Shown here: piece by piece, positions 10,800-20,403 of the stretch | Layout of the letters: every line of letters starts with the position of its first letter | How positions within the stretch are numbered: position 1 is the first letter of the stretch | Assembly (NCBI GenBank): GCA_015680685.1 | Contig: MNCI01017913.1 | Coordinates: forward strand, 2,026,953 to 2,090,952 | Source: Gnetum montanum | Lineage: Eukaryota; Streptophyta; Gnetopsida; Gnetales; Gnetaceae | Reading direction: 5' to 3' | DNA: 64,000 bases | Program-made: the position numbers and the translations under genes | The notes under the pieces: model-generated | Database searches by the model: none | What the model saw: the letters and a program-made list of their open reading frames with translations, nothing else | Told to the model about the DNA's origin: nothing

Positions 10800-13714
10800 T
10801 GTTGGTGACCATTTGGGATGCGACCACCAATGAGTGTCCTCGAATAGGATTTAGGTGCCTGCTGGTCTCTGGAAACACCAAGGCCCAGATACCTCCAAAT
10901 AAACTTAGTAGTTAATGTGAGTATGTGTATGTGCTATTGCGGCATGTGGTTGTGTAAAATGTAACAATTGCATTGTGTGTGAACTACAAATGACTTACTT
11001 TAAAGAGATTCAGCCAACTTTGCCAAGTACTGTGAGTTCTTGAAAATTTTGTATTTTCTTCAACTGCCTAATCTACGTGGTCTTTATAATACCTACTTGT
11101 AACAAATAAAATTTTGCAAAAACATTTGAGCACAACTCCGCAATCTACTCCTAATTTTCCCCAGAGAAAGAGATAGTTCCACAAGAAAACTAGAAATAGA
11201 GCAAGATTCGATGGAAATAAGCAGAAAAGAAAAGAAAGCAGATTTGTGTAGACCTCAAATATTTAAACAAGGTAAAATGACACGAGTAAACACTTCGCAA
11301 TAAAGCTATCCCAAATTCAATATCTACGAATTGTTCAAACTTCCAAGGCTCAAACAAGCAATATCTTCAAGACAATCCTATTATGCTACCAAAAATTGCT
11401 GCGTAAACTACCACGTACGAGACTCCATTTTGACTAGATAATAGATGTCAACGATTGCATTCAAACAGAACCTTTAAAAGACTTGACAATTTCTGATTGA
11501 AATACCACGAGAATTCACTTTAAAGATAAAAAGAAGCTATTCTGGTCCCATCAAAATACCAAAGATTTTCTGAACCCTCTCGACTACTGAATTGTTCAAC
11601 GGCGTGACTACAAACAGAGGCTCTCTTACAACAATCCCAATAGCAGTTCCCACACGTTGCACAATAACGAAATTTACTACTAAAATGCTCTTAAGGCTTT
11701 TAAACACAAGCGCTTCTATGGCAAAATTTTAATAGAAATTTCTATCGGGCAACAAGAACAATAAGAGCAATCTAAAAATCCCAAAATTACTTGCCAAGGA
11801 TGATACTATCTAAACCACTAGCTAAGCAATTTAAACAAAACAAAAAATGAAATGCATAACTCACAGGACCATGACAAAGAGGCTGAAATCTTTATTCTAG
11901 CAAGCCATATTGCAAACAATCTTCTTTACAAATCTTCTTTGATCCCAAGTGTGAGAAGTGATGATGATATCCCCTAATGCCCCAATATTCCTCCTTTTTT
12001 CCCCCCCAATATCCCCTGAAGCCTTTTTATAGGGTTTCAAGATAGGTAGGAAAGTTACATATTTAAAAATATCTCACCTAACTTCTCTCCCAAGTAACCT
12101 GGCCAACCAATTAGGAGATTACTTGCCCAACAAGTTAGGAGGTTACTTGCCCAACAAGTTAGGTAAGTTACAATAATTTTAGGTGGTTTCAACCACCAAA
12201 GAGATAAAAATGCTACAATTTAGTTATAAATGAATAAAAGGGATAATAGCCAAATGTCTCCTTTTATAGGATGTTACACAAATATCCCATAATTGTCCAT
12301 TTAATTAGGTGGAAGTTATATAGTTAGGAATATTACCTTTGTAAGTGATTTGTTTAAATAAATCTAAATCCCTAATCTAATCTAATTTAATTTAATTTAA
12401 TTAAAATTTTAAATTCTAAGTGTCACTAAGCTCTAAGATTTTATCATAAAAATTCAATATAATCTCCCCCTTATTGGTGGTAGCGGTAGTTAATATCGTT
12501 CTGCATCCAATAATTGAGATTAAAATTCAGAATGACCCGAAATACGAGCCCGAAGGCAAAGCCACCAATCCTGCAACTGATTCAAAATATCTTTGGCCAA
12601 AAATCGTTACTAGCAACTGCCATCACAGGAAAAGGCTCAGCCGCCGTGTCAAGAAACATCGCTGTATCAGAGGCATCAGCATCGGGCATGGTTATTATTT
12701 CCAGATTGTAGGTCCCAGAGCGGATAAACTTGTAATTGCCGCTTCTTCTTTTTTACCGCCTAGAAAAATTTTGAAATGCATTCCCAGGCCTGTTCAGTGA
12801 GGTTGTAGGAGGATTATTTTCCTGAAAATGTGTTGAGCCATGGAAGGATTTTTCTTGAAATACCAGTTACAGGAAACGGTAAGGTAAGTTGTGAAAACCC
12901 TACAACTGCCCGAAAATATTATACCGTGTGCACCACGCGGTTCTGTGATGACATTTAAGGTGTGTAAATCTTAGGGCTCCTCCTGCGGCGGCAAAGCTTC
13001 TTCTTTTTGTAAACGGCGAGGGTTTGTTCATGTAGAACAGCACAGAATCCAGTAGGGTTTGGCAACACACGAGGGGGTTTTTATGGCTCTATTTTGTTGT
13101 TTTTCTTCCAATGTCTATCCCCCCTTTTTTTGTTTCTGTTTTTGATGACTGCCGCAGCTGCGTGCATTTTTTTTTATATGCATAAATAATGTCGCACTGC
13201 TATCTCTGCCGCCCTCTCCATATTTGCCTTTGGTCGAGGTCTGCTCCGCTGCCATCTTGTTGTCGTTGCCCTCAATCGTGACCTGCAAAATGCCGGCAAA
13301 CACTGCAGTCCTTCCAGAGGCGCTCCATGCCTTGGTACCTTGCGCTCTTACCATAGTAAAAAAAAAATCTGATTTTTGTTTTACTTTGTGTGATGTAACC
13401 CAAAAAAAATCAACATCTCCATTTGGAACATGGGTAAGGTTTATGTTTTTCCTTTAACATCCTTCTCTTAGTCCATGGGAGAATTCATTAAAATCCCATA
13501 TGTTGAGAAATGTGTAACAGGACTTCTTAACATGACTTGCAGAGCCAGTGTCATCCTAATGTTACCATTAAGTGATTTCCATCTCTCTCTCTTCTTACCA
13601 TTTCAATACTTTTCCCAATTACATCTTGCCATTTCAAATATTTGTATTGTAATATTTCAAAAAATCTCAATCATCTCATGTCTCTGTTCCATAAAATGGC
13701 TAAATGTGCCAACA
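10800..13714 (-). repeat. E2 3' LTR (2,915 bp)
   Basis: Bounded by TGTTGGT...GCCAACA. It matches 20,404-23,321 end to end. About 820 bp (roughly 11,090-11,908) appear identical to the other LTR by eye, while both flanks carry many C/T and G/A differences. Confidence 0.95.
12022..12032 (-). promoter_or_regulatory. TATA box in E2 3' LTR
   Basis: Minus-strand CTATAAAAAGG, the same position within the LTR as 21,628-21,638 in the 5' LTR. In this LTR it could fire outward into E1 sequence. Confidence 0.7.
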
Positions 13715-13727
13715 TTTCTGCCCCCTT
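13715..13727 (-). other. E2 polypurine tract
   Basis: Minus-strand AAGGGGGCAGAAA abuts the TGTTGG start of the 3' LTR, as expected for the plus-strand primer of reverse transcription. Confidence 0.85.
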
Positions 13728-14033
13728 AAAAACTCAAAGAAATTTATGCTTCATTTTGAAACTGAAACATACTAAAATTCTCATTGAACTTTTACATTCA
13801 AAAGAAATATTTTTTTGAGGAAAATTCCCATTTAACATAAGGTGAGATGGGACAAAAACCTCTTTCCTAGGAGAGAATCAAACTGTACATAACAACTATA
13901 CATTGTTAAATCCTTCAATGGACTATTCTTGGGCTGGAAACTGAATTGTGAGGATTACCCTAGTGGGAATCTTCATCTCCTTCACCTTTTCATAGGATAT
14001 TTCTGATGTGATGTAGGTGGTTTTATTGTCTTC

Positions 14034-14435
14034 TTATTTGGTGGAGCTCTCACCTTGATCTAGTGGAGCTTTCTCTTCAACCTTTTCTTCATTTTCTTTT
14101 TGGGAAGAGCTCTTTTTTCCTTCTTCATTGAATCCTTCATTTTCCTCTTGAGAGGCCAAAGCTTCTCCCCATCCCCATGATGACTCTCCATAAGTTGGTG
14201 GTTCTTCTTCCTTTTCTTCGTCTTTGGAGCAATCTTGATATTGCCCCCAAACATTGGACTCTATATCCAAACCCCAAGTGAGAAAAGAAAATTCATCAGA
14301 TAGCCAAGCCATAAAAGGGCATTCCTTTGGAGCTCCACAAGATTTAGCCTTTAGATAAGCCTTAAATACATGCTCAGGGCAACATCCCATCACATATGGA
14401 ATAAAAGGCTTTCTCATTGCTCTCTTAAACTCCAT
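14034..14435 (-). CDS. Uncharacterised accessory ORF of E2 (133 aa)
   Basis: Intact ORF between integrase and the 3' LTR, in the element's orientation, starting ATG (MEFKRAMRKPF). I do not recognise the family. Residues 1-60 look globular, with four cysteines (GCCPEHVF, KSCGAPKECPF) and an aromatic stretch (FSFLTWGLDIE). Residues 70-133 are low-complexity acidic/Glu-Lys-rich sequence (KDEEKEEEPP, EEKVEEK). There is no signal peptide or membrane segment. A good TATA box lies about 75 bp upstream, so it may have its own transcript. Extra ORFs between pol and the 3' LTR are known in several plant gypsy groups, but this one matches none I can name. It could be chance, but an uninterrupted frame in an element with broken pol argues against that. 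Confidence 0.55.
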   Translation of the reverse strand: MEFKRAMRKPFIPYVMGCCPEHVFKAYLKAKSCGAPKECPFMAWLSDEFSFLTWGLDIESNVWGQYQDCSKDEEKEEEPPTYGESSWGWGEALASQEENEGFNEEGKKSSSQKENEEKVEEKAPLDQGESSTK

Positions 14436-14505
14436 TAGCTCTCTCTAACCTTCACTACCAAACTTGAAATGAAAGAGGATGAAATCTTAAGCAATCTAAC
14501 CCTCC

Positions 14506-14513
14506 TTTTATAG
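14506..14513 (-). promoter_or_regulatory. TATA box upstream of the E2 accessory ORF
   Basis: Minus-strand CTATAAAA followed by GGAGGG, about 70-80 bp before the ATG at 14,433-14,435. A start some 30 bp downstream would leave a leader of about 45 nt. Position and sequence are promoter-like; no expression evidence is available here. Confidence 0.5.
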
Positions 14514-14780
14514 GTACTAAGAATCTTAACTCTCATCCAAGTGTCTTCAACCAAGCTCCCTTCTTTTTAGGTATTTAAACCATTTGTCACAATCCTCACC
14601 AAGTGGTGGGTGAGTCACCCTCCCCACTTGTCAAACTTGTAGAATTTTACTTGTTTTACTTGTAGGCTTCCACTTGCCCCATTTGAAGGAAAGATAATGT
14701 TTCAAATATAAATAAAGCATAATTACTAGTAATATTTACATAATACTATATACATATATTATTTTTGTGTCATAACATCT

Positions 14781-15915
14781 TTAAGTTGTATGCAATTGTC
14801 CCAAATAATATTTTATATGTAAAACATTATATGGAAATTGCGATTCCATGCCATCCAAGGTTGATACTCTGTAAGTATCCTCTGACAATTTCTTTGTAAT
14901 TTGAAAGGGCCCAATCCATGTCGGATTAAACTTATTTGGTTTCTTCACATTCCATAATAGAACAAGGTCCCCTATCTTGAAAGTTCTTTTCAAAGATTTC
15001 CTATCAAACCATCTTTTGACTTGAGAGGTATTCCGTAATAAATTATCTTTTGCTTTATCTACTTCAGCTTCCCTTTTAATAAGTAAAGTCATGAAACTTC
15101 TATCTTTATCAATCTTTTCACTATATCTTTGTACAAATTCAGAAGCTGAGCTTATAATCTTGTTTGTAATTCTTGCTGGAAAACGATAGACTGAGTTATA
15201 TGGTGATGTCCCAATAGCTTTCTTGAATCTAATTCGATCTGACCATAATGCGGATTGTAGATAATTGATCCAATTTCTTGGATTCCCATCCATTGATTTC
15301 TTGATATAAGAGATAAGATTTTTATTGGTGGATTCTGCTAGACCATTTCCTTGAGGATAATAATTTGATGAGGAGAATAAGAAAATAGATCTTTTAGATG
15401 CCCATCTGATAAACTCTTCGGATTTGAAGGCGGGTCCATTGTCTGACACTAACACTCCGGGTACACCAAATCTACTTAGAATGTGGTCTTCTAAAAACTT
15501 AATCACATCTGATGCTGAACTTCCTCTTAGAGCCTTTGCTTTAGATGATTTAGTAAAATAATCAGTATTTGTGAGAATAAACTTGTGTCCAGCTCTTGAA
15601 GGAGTAATTGTACCAATAAAATCCAAACCCCATTGCTGAAATGGTCTATCCAAAACTACTGGTTTTAAAGGGGCTCTAGCTCTTTTAATCTTGGGTCCAT
15701 GAACTTGACATTTATAGCATTTTTGAATCTTTGAACTAATGTCTTGATACATGGAAGGCCAGTAATATCCATATCGAAGTATATGTTGCATAGTTGACTT
15801 AGGGGATTCATAAAATAAATTCAAATGATCATGAAATTGTTCCAAGATGAAACTAATTTGATCATTATGAACACATTTTAATAAAACTCCCTGAAAATCC
15901 TTTCGATATAATATA
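14781..15915 (-). pseudogene. E2 integrase
   Basis: Integrase of E2, which inserts the cDNA into host DNA. A TAG at 15,916-15,918 separates it from RNase H in the same frame. N-terminal zinc region: HDHLNLFYESP ... CYKCQ; the second His of the usual H-x-H-C-C pattern seems altered (GGH expected, NLF seen). The catalytic core has all three acidic residues: Asp in WGLDFIGTI, Asp in VSDNGPAF, Glu in GLAESTNKN, at gypsy spacing. The C-terminal part has the GDLVLLWN and WIGPFQI segments typical of the gypsy GPY/F module. No chromodomain is seen. About 354 residues read without interruption after the TAG. Confidence 0.9.
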
Positions 15916-15917
15916 CC

Positions 15918-17817
15918 CTATTTAACAACAAACTTTTGTGTTCTTTTGAAGAAAGCTCTTTTTTGACTTGCAGTTAAATTATTTGGGATTTTCCTTGTAC
16001 TTAGAAATTTGAAAACATCATCATACCAATTCTCTTCGTGGGTGTCAAGTGTATAAATTTCACTTTCTCTAGTCATTAACTTGGCTAGTCCCATTCCCTT
16101 AATTGTCTTGCATATTTCCAATGAAAATCTGAAACTTTGCAACTTAATAAGCCATTTTCCTCTTTTCAATCCAATCTCATTTTGGGATAGGAATCGCTTG
16201 ACTGCAGGTTCAATTAGCATAATGTGAACTAATGAACTCTCCAAATAATATTTAAAATGCTGAAGTGCCTTGATGACTGCGGAAGCTTGTTTCTCTAAGT
16301 TTGAATAATTTAATTCTGAACCTTTCAACTGATACCCAAAAAATCCAATTGGTTCATCTTGACCTTCGCTATCCTTTTGTGTTAAAACAGCAGCAATAGA
16401 ATCATTTGAAGCAAATGAGTATAACCAAAAATCTTCTTTAAGTCTAGGCTTTACCAAATATGGAGCCTCTTGTATAGCTGTTTTAATTTCTGATAAAGCT
16501 CTCTCTGATTCTGGTGTTTTCTCTACTTGGACATCCTTTTTTAGCATATGCATCAAAGGTTTGGTAATTTCAGTAAATCCAGGAATGAATTTTTTCACAA
16601 AGTTGATCTTCCCAAAGAATGATCTAAGAGACTTTTTACTTGTGGGATGCTCAATATTCTGGACTGCTTGAATTCGGGATTTGTCTATGGCAATTCCTTC
16701 TTGACATATCACGTGGCCTAATAGGCTTCTAGTTTTAACCCCGAAGATACACTTCTTAGGATTTAATGAAATACCAAACTCACGACATTTGTCGAATACT
16801 TGTTGGAGATGATCGATATGATCTTCTTTTTTCTTTGAAAATACTGTAATATCGTCCAAATAAACCACCAGAAATTTGCCTAATAAATCCTTAAATGCTA
16901 AATTCATTCCCTTTGAAAAGTAGCTCCGACATTCAACAATCCAAATGGCATTCTTTGGTAAGCGAAAGTTCCCCATTTGGTGATAAATGCTATTTTGAAT
17001 CTATCATTCTTATCTACCATGATTTGATTATAACCTGAGAAACTGTCTAGGAAAGAATATGCTTGACAACCTGAGACTTTAATAAGCATCTCATCAATTC
17101 TTGGAAGTGGATACTTATCTTTCTTTGAAGCATCGTTTAAATTTCTAAAGTCTACACAAACTCTTATATCACCATTTTTCTTTCTTACTAGAACAAGGTT
17201 AGCAAGCCATGTAGAATATTGTATTGGATATATAATTTGTGCTTGCAACAACTTCTTGATTTCGGCTTCCATAGCTAGTTCAAATGATGGATTAAATTTC
17301 CTTTGTTTTTGCTTGACTATTTTGCAATCTTCTGTTAAAGGAATCTTATGCATCATCACGTCTTGTCGAAAAGCTTTAAGATCATCATAAAACCAAGCAA
17401 AATTGTCCAAATTTCTTCTTAGACATGTTAACAACTCTTTCTTAAAATCTGAATCTCCTTCCTTTGTAACATTTAGCAACTTTGGCGTCTTGTCTAATCC
17501 AAAATTCACTGCCTCGAAAGCTTGACTACTTGGGTTTTGTATATCCTTTCCAGTAAGTAAATTTTTCTTGAATTCATGTTCCAAATCAATCATCCTCTTT
17601 GGAATGAAATTAGCCTTTGAATTTGAAGGCATTTCAGATATCACTTGACCCTCAAATTCTTGTTTATTTTTCATAAATCTTAGTACTTGATCATCGTCTT
17701 CAAATACTTGTAAATGTCTTATATTATCTAGCACTGATGGTTTATGTTCTTCTTCAATCATGACATCATCTTTGTAACCTTCTAATATTTGCATATCCAA
17801 CGTTGAAGCTGCTTTTG
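15918..17817 (-). pseudogene. E2 reverse transcriptase and gypsy RNase H
   Basis: RT lies in two frames joined by a small frameshift near 16,920, inside the RT palm just after PFGLLNVGATFQR. Motifs: VRKKNGDIRVCVDFRNLN, SFLDSFSGYNQI, RMPFGL, YLDDITVFS (active site present). Thumb and connection follow (NPKKCIFGV, LLGHVI, SLRSFFGKINFV). The gypsy RNase H (about 16,460-16,240) keeps the Glu region (LEKQASAVIKALQHFKYYL), but its first catalytic Asp position reads SFASNDS rather than TDAS. Loss of this Asp is known where a second RNase H has taken over. The frame upstream continues into the archaeal-type RNase H. Confidence 0.9.
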
Positions 17818-18270
17818 CCAAATCGTCTGCTATAAGATTCTCTGCTCTATTTACATACTCTATTTGGCAATGTTGAAAGGTCTTAAGAATGAGCTCTTTA
17901 CAACATAGTTACCTTTTACTTGTTCACAGACTAATCTTGAGTCTCCTTTCATAATTATTTCTTTGATCTTTTTGTCTAGAGCTATTCTCATACCAATACA
18001 CAAAGCTTCATACTCAGCCTTGTTGTTAGTACAAGGGAAAGATAAATGAATTGCCTTGAGAATTTCAGGTGAATCATTCTTGAATATAACTATTCTGACC
18101 CCTGCACCTTTTGAATTACATGAACCATCAAAGTATAACTCCCATTTATCTTCTTGCTTTGATTGTGCTTTCTCAGGACTATAACTTTCTTGGAGTGTAC
18201 AAATTTTGTTTTCAACACCTCCTTTTTCAACCATCTTACTTCTTCCATTTGAAGTAATGTTATCAATCAA
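17818..18270 (-). pseudogene. E2 archaeal-type RNase H, upstream of RT
   Basis: A second RNase H domain, placed between protease and RT. It has the four catalytic acidic residues of the archaeal/type I fold used by Tat elements: Asp in ELYFDGSC, Glu in NNKAEYEAL, Asp in MKGDSRLV, Asp in IADDLAKAAS. A frameshift near 17,870 separates the body from the last segment, which is in frame with RT. It follows protease in the same frame after TGA stops at 18,271-18,276. Usual Tat elements carry this domain after the gypsy RNase H, as E1, E3 and E4 do here; the upstream position is the odd feature. Confidence 0.85.
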
Positions 18271-18273
18271 TCA

Positions 18274-18795
18274 TCATAGGTTCACTATAGATGTAGATTT
18301 GATTTGGTTCTCCTTTCCAAGGTAACCACATGTGAGAATAATCTGTTGATATGTAACCAGAGAAATTTTTGTCCAACTTCTACTCAATAAGAGACTATGT
18401 GAATCTGGTATATCTACCACTTGAATAGTTACTTTACTTCTAATGCGGGGTTCAGAAGCAATTTCCAATAGAACATTTGGTAGTTGACCCACAATCTTCA
18501 CTCTACTTTTATCCACTTGAACAATCTTTTTGTTTGATTTTTCAGGAATCAAACCAAGTTCCTTACATATAGATAATGACATTATAGTAGATGTGGCTCC
18601 AAAATCAATCAAACACTTGTGCAAGTATTTATTTTTTAATTTCATTGTCAAAAGAAAAGGAGGAGCTTCCTTGTCATGTGAAGTCTTCAATTTCTCATCA
18701 TTACTAGATACATAACTTAACTCTGATTTTCTAGCTCTCCTTTTACCTTTAATGAACACTAAAGCTTTTCTTTGCTGATCTCCTATTTGAAGTAA
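18274..18795 (-). pseudogene. E2 protease
   Basis: Retropepsin-like aspartic protease that would process Gag-Pol. It is in the gag frame after one TAG. The active site reads LIDFGATSTIM (D-F-G-A-T, where D-T/S-G-A is usual), followed by the flap region and the second hydrophobic motif SLLLSRSWTKI. The reading frame ends at TGA 18,274-18,276. The region before the active site is basic (IKGKRRARKSE). Without the upstream TAG it would be fused to Gag. Confidence 0.85.
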
Positions 18796-20286
18796 CTAAT
18801 AGAGGCTAATATTGGCCTTAACATGTTTAAGGTCTTCTATCAAATCATATTCTCCATCACCAATGAAGCTTGATCTCTTTATCCATTTGTTAAAAGACTG
18901 ATTTGGAGTGCTTTGCTCCACTTGATTGTCTTTACCTTTATTCTTATCCCTTCTACTTGGCTCAAAAGCTTTTCTCTTAGTAGATGGATCAGTAATAACA
19001 TTTGGGGGTCTAGAAGTAGTTAGTCTTTCCTTAGATCGAAGACTATATCCATTTTCCTCATTGTTATTACATTCTTCATCTGAAGACATATCTTCTTCAG
19101 AACTTGATAGAGAAGAAGTATCACTAGATCCATTGCTAGAAGATTTACTTGCATAATGAACACTAGATAACTCATTATCAGATTCAATATCAAGAAAGTT
19201 GGACATAATAAGATCACTTTCATCCTCATCTTCTACTAACTTAGTGTCTTGATGTTTATGCTTTCTATTTTTCCTTTCTTCCTTGATATTTACTCTTGCC
19301 AATGCTTTTTCAAGCTTCACTATTTTGTTAGACATATCTCTCATTAATTGTCCTTTTTCAGATCCTACTCTTTCATGTTCTTGCTCTATCTTAACATGAG
19401 ATGGACCTGGTAAAGCTTTAAATTGAGCAAAATCTTGCATAGGAATCATAACTCTTTCTTCTCTTTTTTGAATTGCAATATTTTCTTCAGGATTCAAGTT
19501 CAACTGTTTTTCTAACTGTATAGCTTCACTAAAGTAGTCATTTAGTGTAGTTAAGTTTGGAGTTCTCCTTAACCAAATTGAAATGTTGGGGTTGACAGCC
19601 TTAAGGTAAGTTTCCTTAAGCATTTCTTCTGATGGCCTATATTGCCTTTGAAAGAGTCCACAAATTCGTTGAAACTTAATATTGAAATCTCTAATAGACT
19701 CTTTAGCTCCTTGCTTAGCTTGTATTAGCCCACAGTATAGTTGTTGTTGATCTAATTGATTACCAAACTGGGCTAAGAAAAGATTCTTCATGTCATCCCA
19801 ACTTGTAATACTATTACTTGGTAAGTTTGAATACCAAATCTGAGCCATATCCTTTAGATTTGATACAAACAACCTACAAGCTTGATCTTGATGTTGAATA
19901 TTTGCATGAGCTAAAGCTAACTCAAACATGTGAATATATTCTTCAGCTAAATAAGCTTTTCCAGGAATAAAAGGCTCAGGCAAATATTTGTAAACTACCT
20001 TAGGAATATCATTGTAATTTTGAAATCCTAATGGTGTAACTCCTTGCCAAGGATTTGCCATCCTATTCCTTTGAAATGTTGAACTCTTAGACTTTCTAGA
20101 TCTTCTCTTACGAATTGATAAACCAGAGATAATGGGTGATCTTCTTGATCTTCTAGTTTTCACTCCACTACTTGTTCCCAATTCAAAAACTTTCTTTTGT
20201 TCTTCTTCTGATGAAGAATCAGTCTTAGAATCTAGAATATCCTTTGAAACTTTGAAACTTTCCAAACTATGAAATTTCTTGGTCAT
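18796..20286 (-). CDS. E2 Gag (496 aa)
   Basis: Capsid protein of E2, intact from ATG to TAG. Order: Ser/Glu-rich N-terminus; a basic stretch around residues 45-70 (RRSRRSP, RKRRSRKSK) that resembles a nuclear-localisation signal; the Retrotrans_gag domain about residues 110-250 (IWYSNLPSNSITSWDDM, FNIKFQRICGLF); a charged coiled-coil-like stretch; a Ser-rich acidic region (SSSNGSSDTSSLSSSEED); and a basic tail. No CCHC zinc knuckle is visible, unlike E1 and E4 Gag. The TAG is followed in frame by protease, so Gag-Pol would need readthrough, or the codon is a decayed sense codon. Confidence 0.9.
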   Translation of the reverse strand: MTKKFHSLESFKVSKDILDSKTDSSSEEEQKKVFELGTSSGVKTRRSRRSPIISGLSIRKRRSRKSKSSTFQRNRMANPWQGVTPLGFQNYNDIPKVVYKYLPEPFIPGKAYLAEEYIHMFELALAHANIQHQDQACRLFVSNLKDMAQIWYSNLPSNSITSWDDMKNLFLAQFGNQLDQQQLYCGLIQAKQGAKESIRDFNIKFQRICGLFQRQYRPSEEMLKETYLKAVNPNISIWLRRTPNLTTLNDYFSEAIQLEKQLNLNPEENIAIQKREERVMIPMQDFAQFKALPGPSHVKIEQEHERVGSEKGQLMRDMSNKIVKLEKALARVNIKEERKNRKHKHQDTKLVEDEDESDLIMSNFLDIESDNELSSVHYASKSSSNGSSDTSSLSSSEEDMSSDEECNNNEENGYSLRSKERLTTSRPPNVITDPSTKRKAFEPSRRDKNKGKDNQVEQSTPNQSFNKWIKRSSFIGDGEYDLIEDLKHVKANISLY

Positions 20287-20379
20287 GAACTGAAAATAGT
20301 ATCTAATTCTTAAGCCTTACAAATAATTGTTGATGTACTAAAAGTATAAGGCTTATGAACCTAGAGGCTTAATTTTCAG

Positions 20380-20396
20380 CCCTCCTTCTAGCGCCA
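20380..20396 (-). other. E2 primer binding site
   Basis: Minus-strand TGGCGCTAGAAGGAGGG, seven bases inside the 5' LTR. It is identical to the E4 PBS at 47,481-47,497 and close to that of E1. The tRNA is not assigned here. Confidence 0.85.
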
Positions 20397-20403
20397 AAAG
20401 AAC

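Noticed and set aside
12474-12800. ORFs of 60-130 codons inside the E2 LTRs
   Set aside because: They differ between the two LTRs by frameshifts and start codons and have no domain; treated as chance frames.
18926-19229. Plus-strand and alternative-frame ORFs across E2 gag
   Set aside because: They overlap the intact gag frame in its Ser/Glu-rich region and show only its complement.
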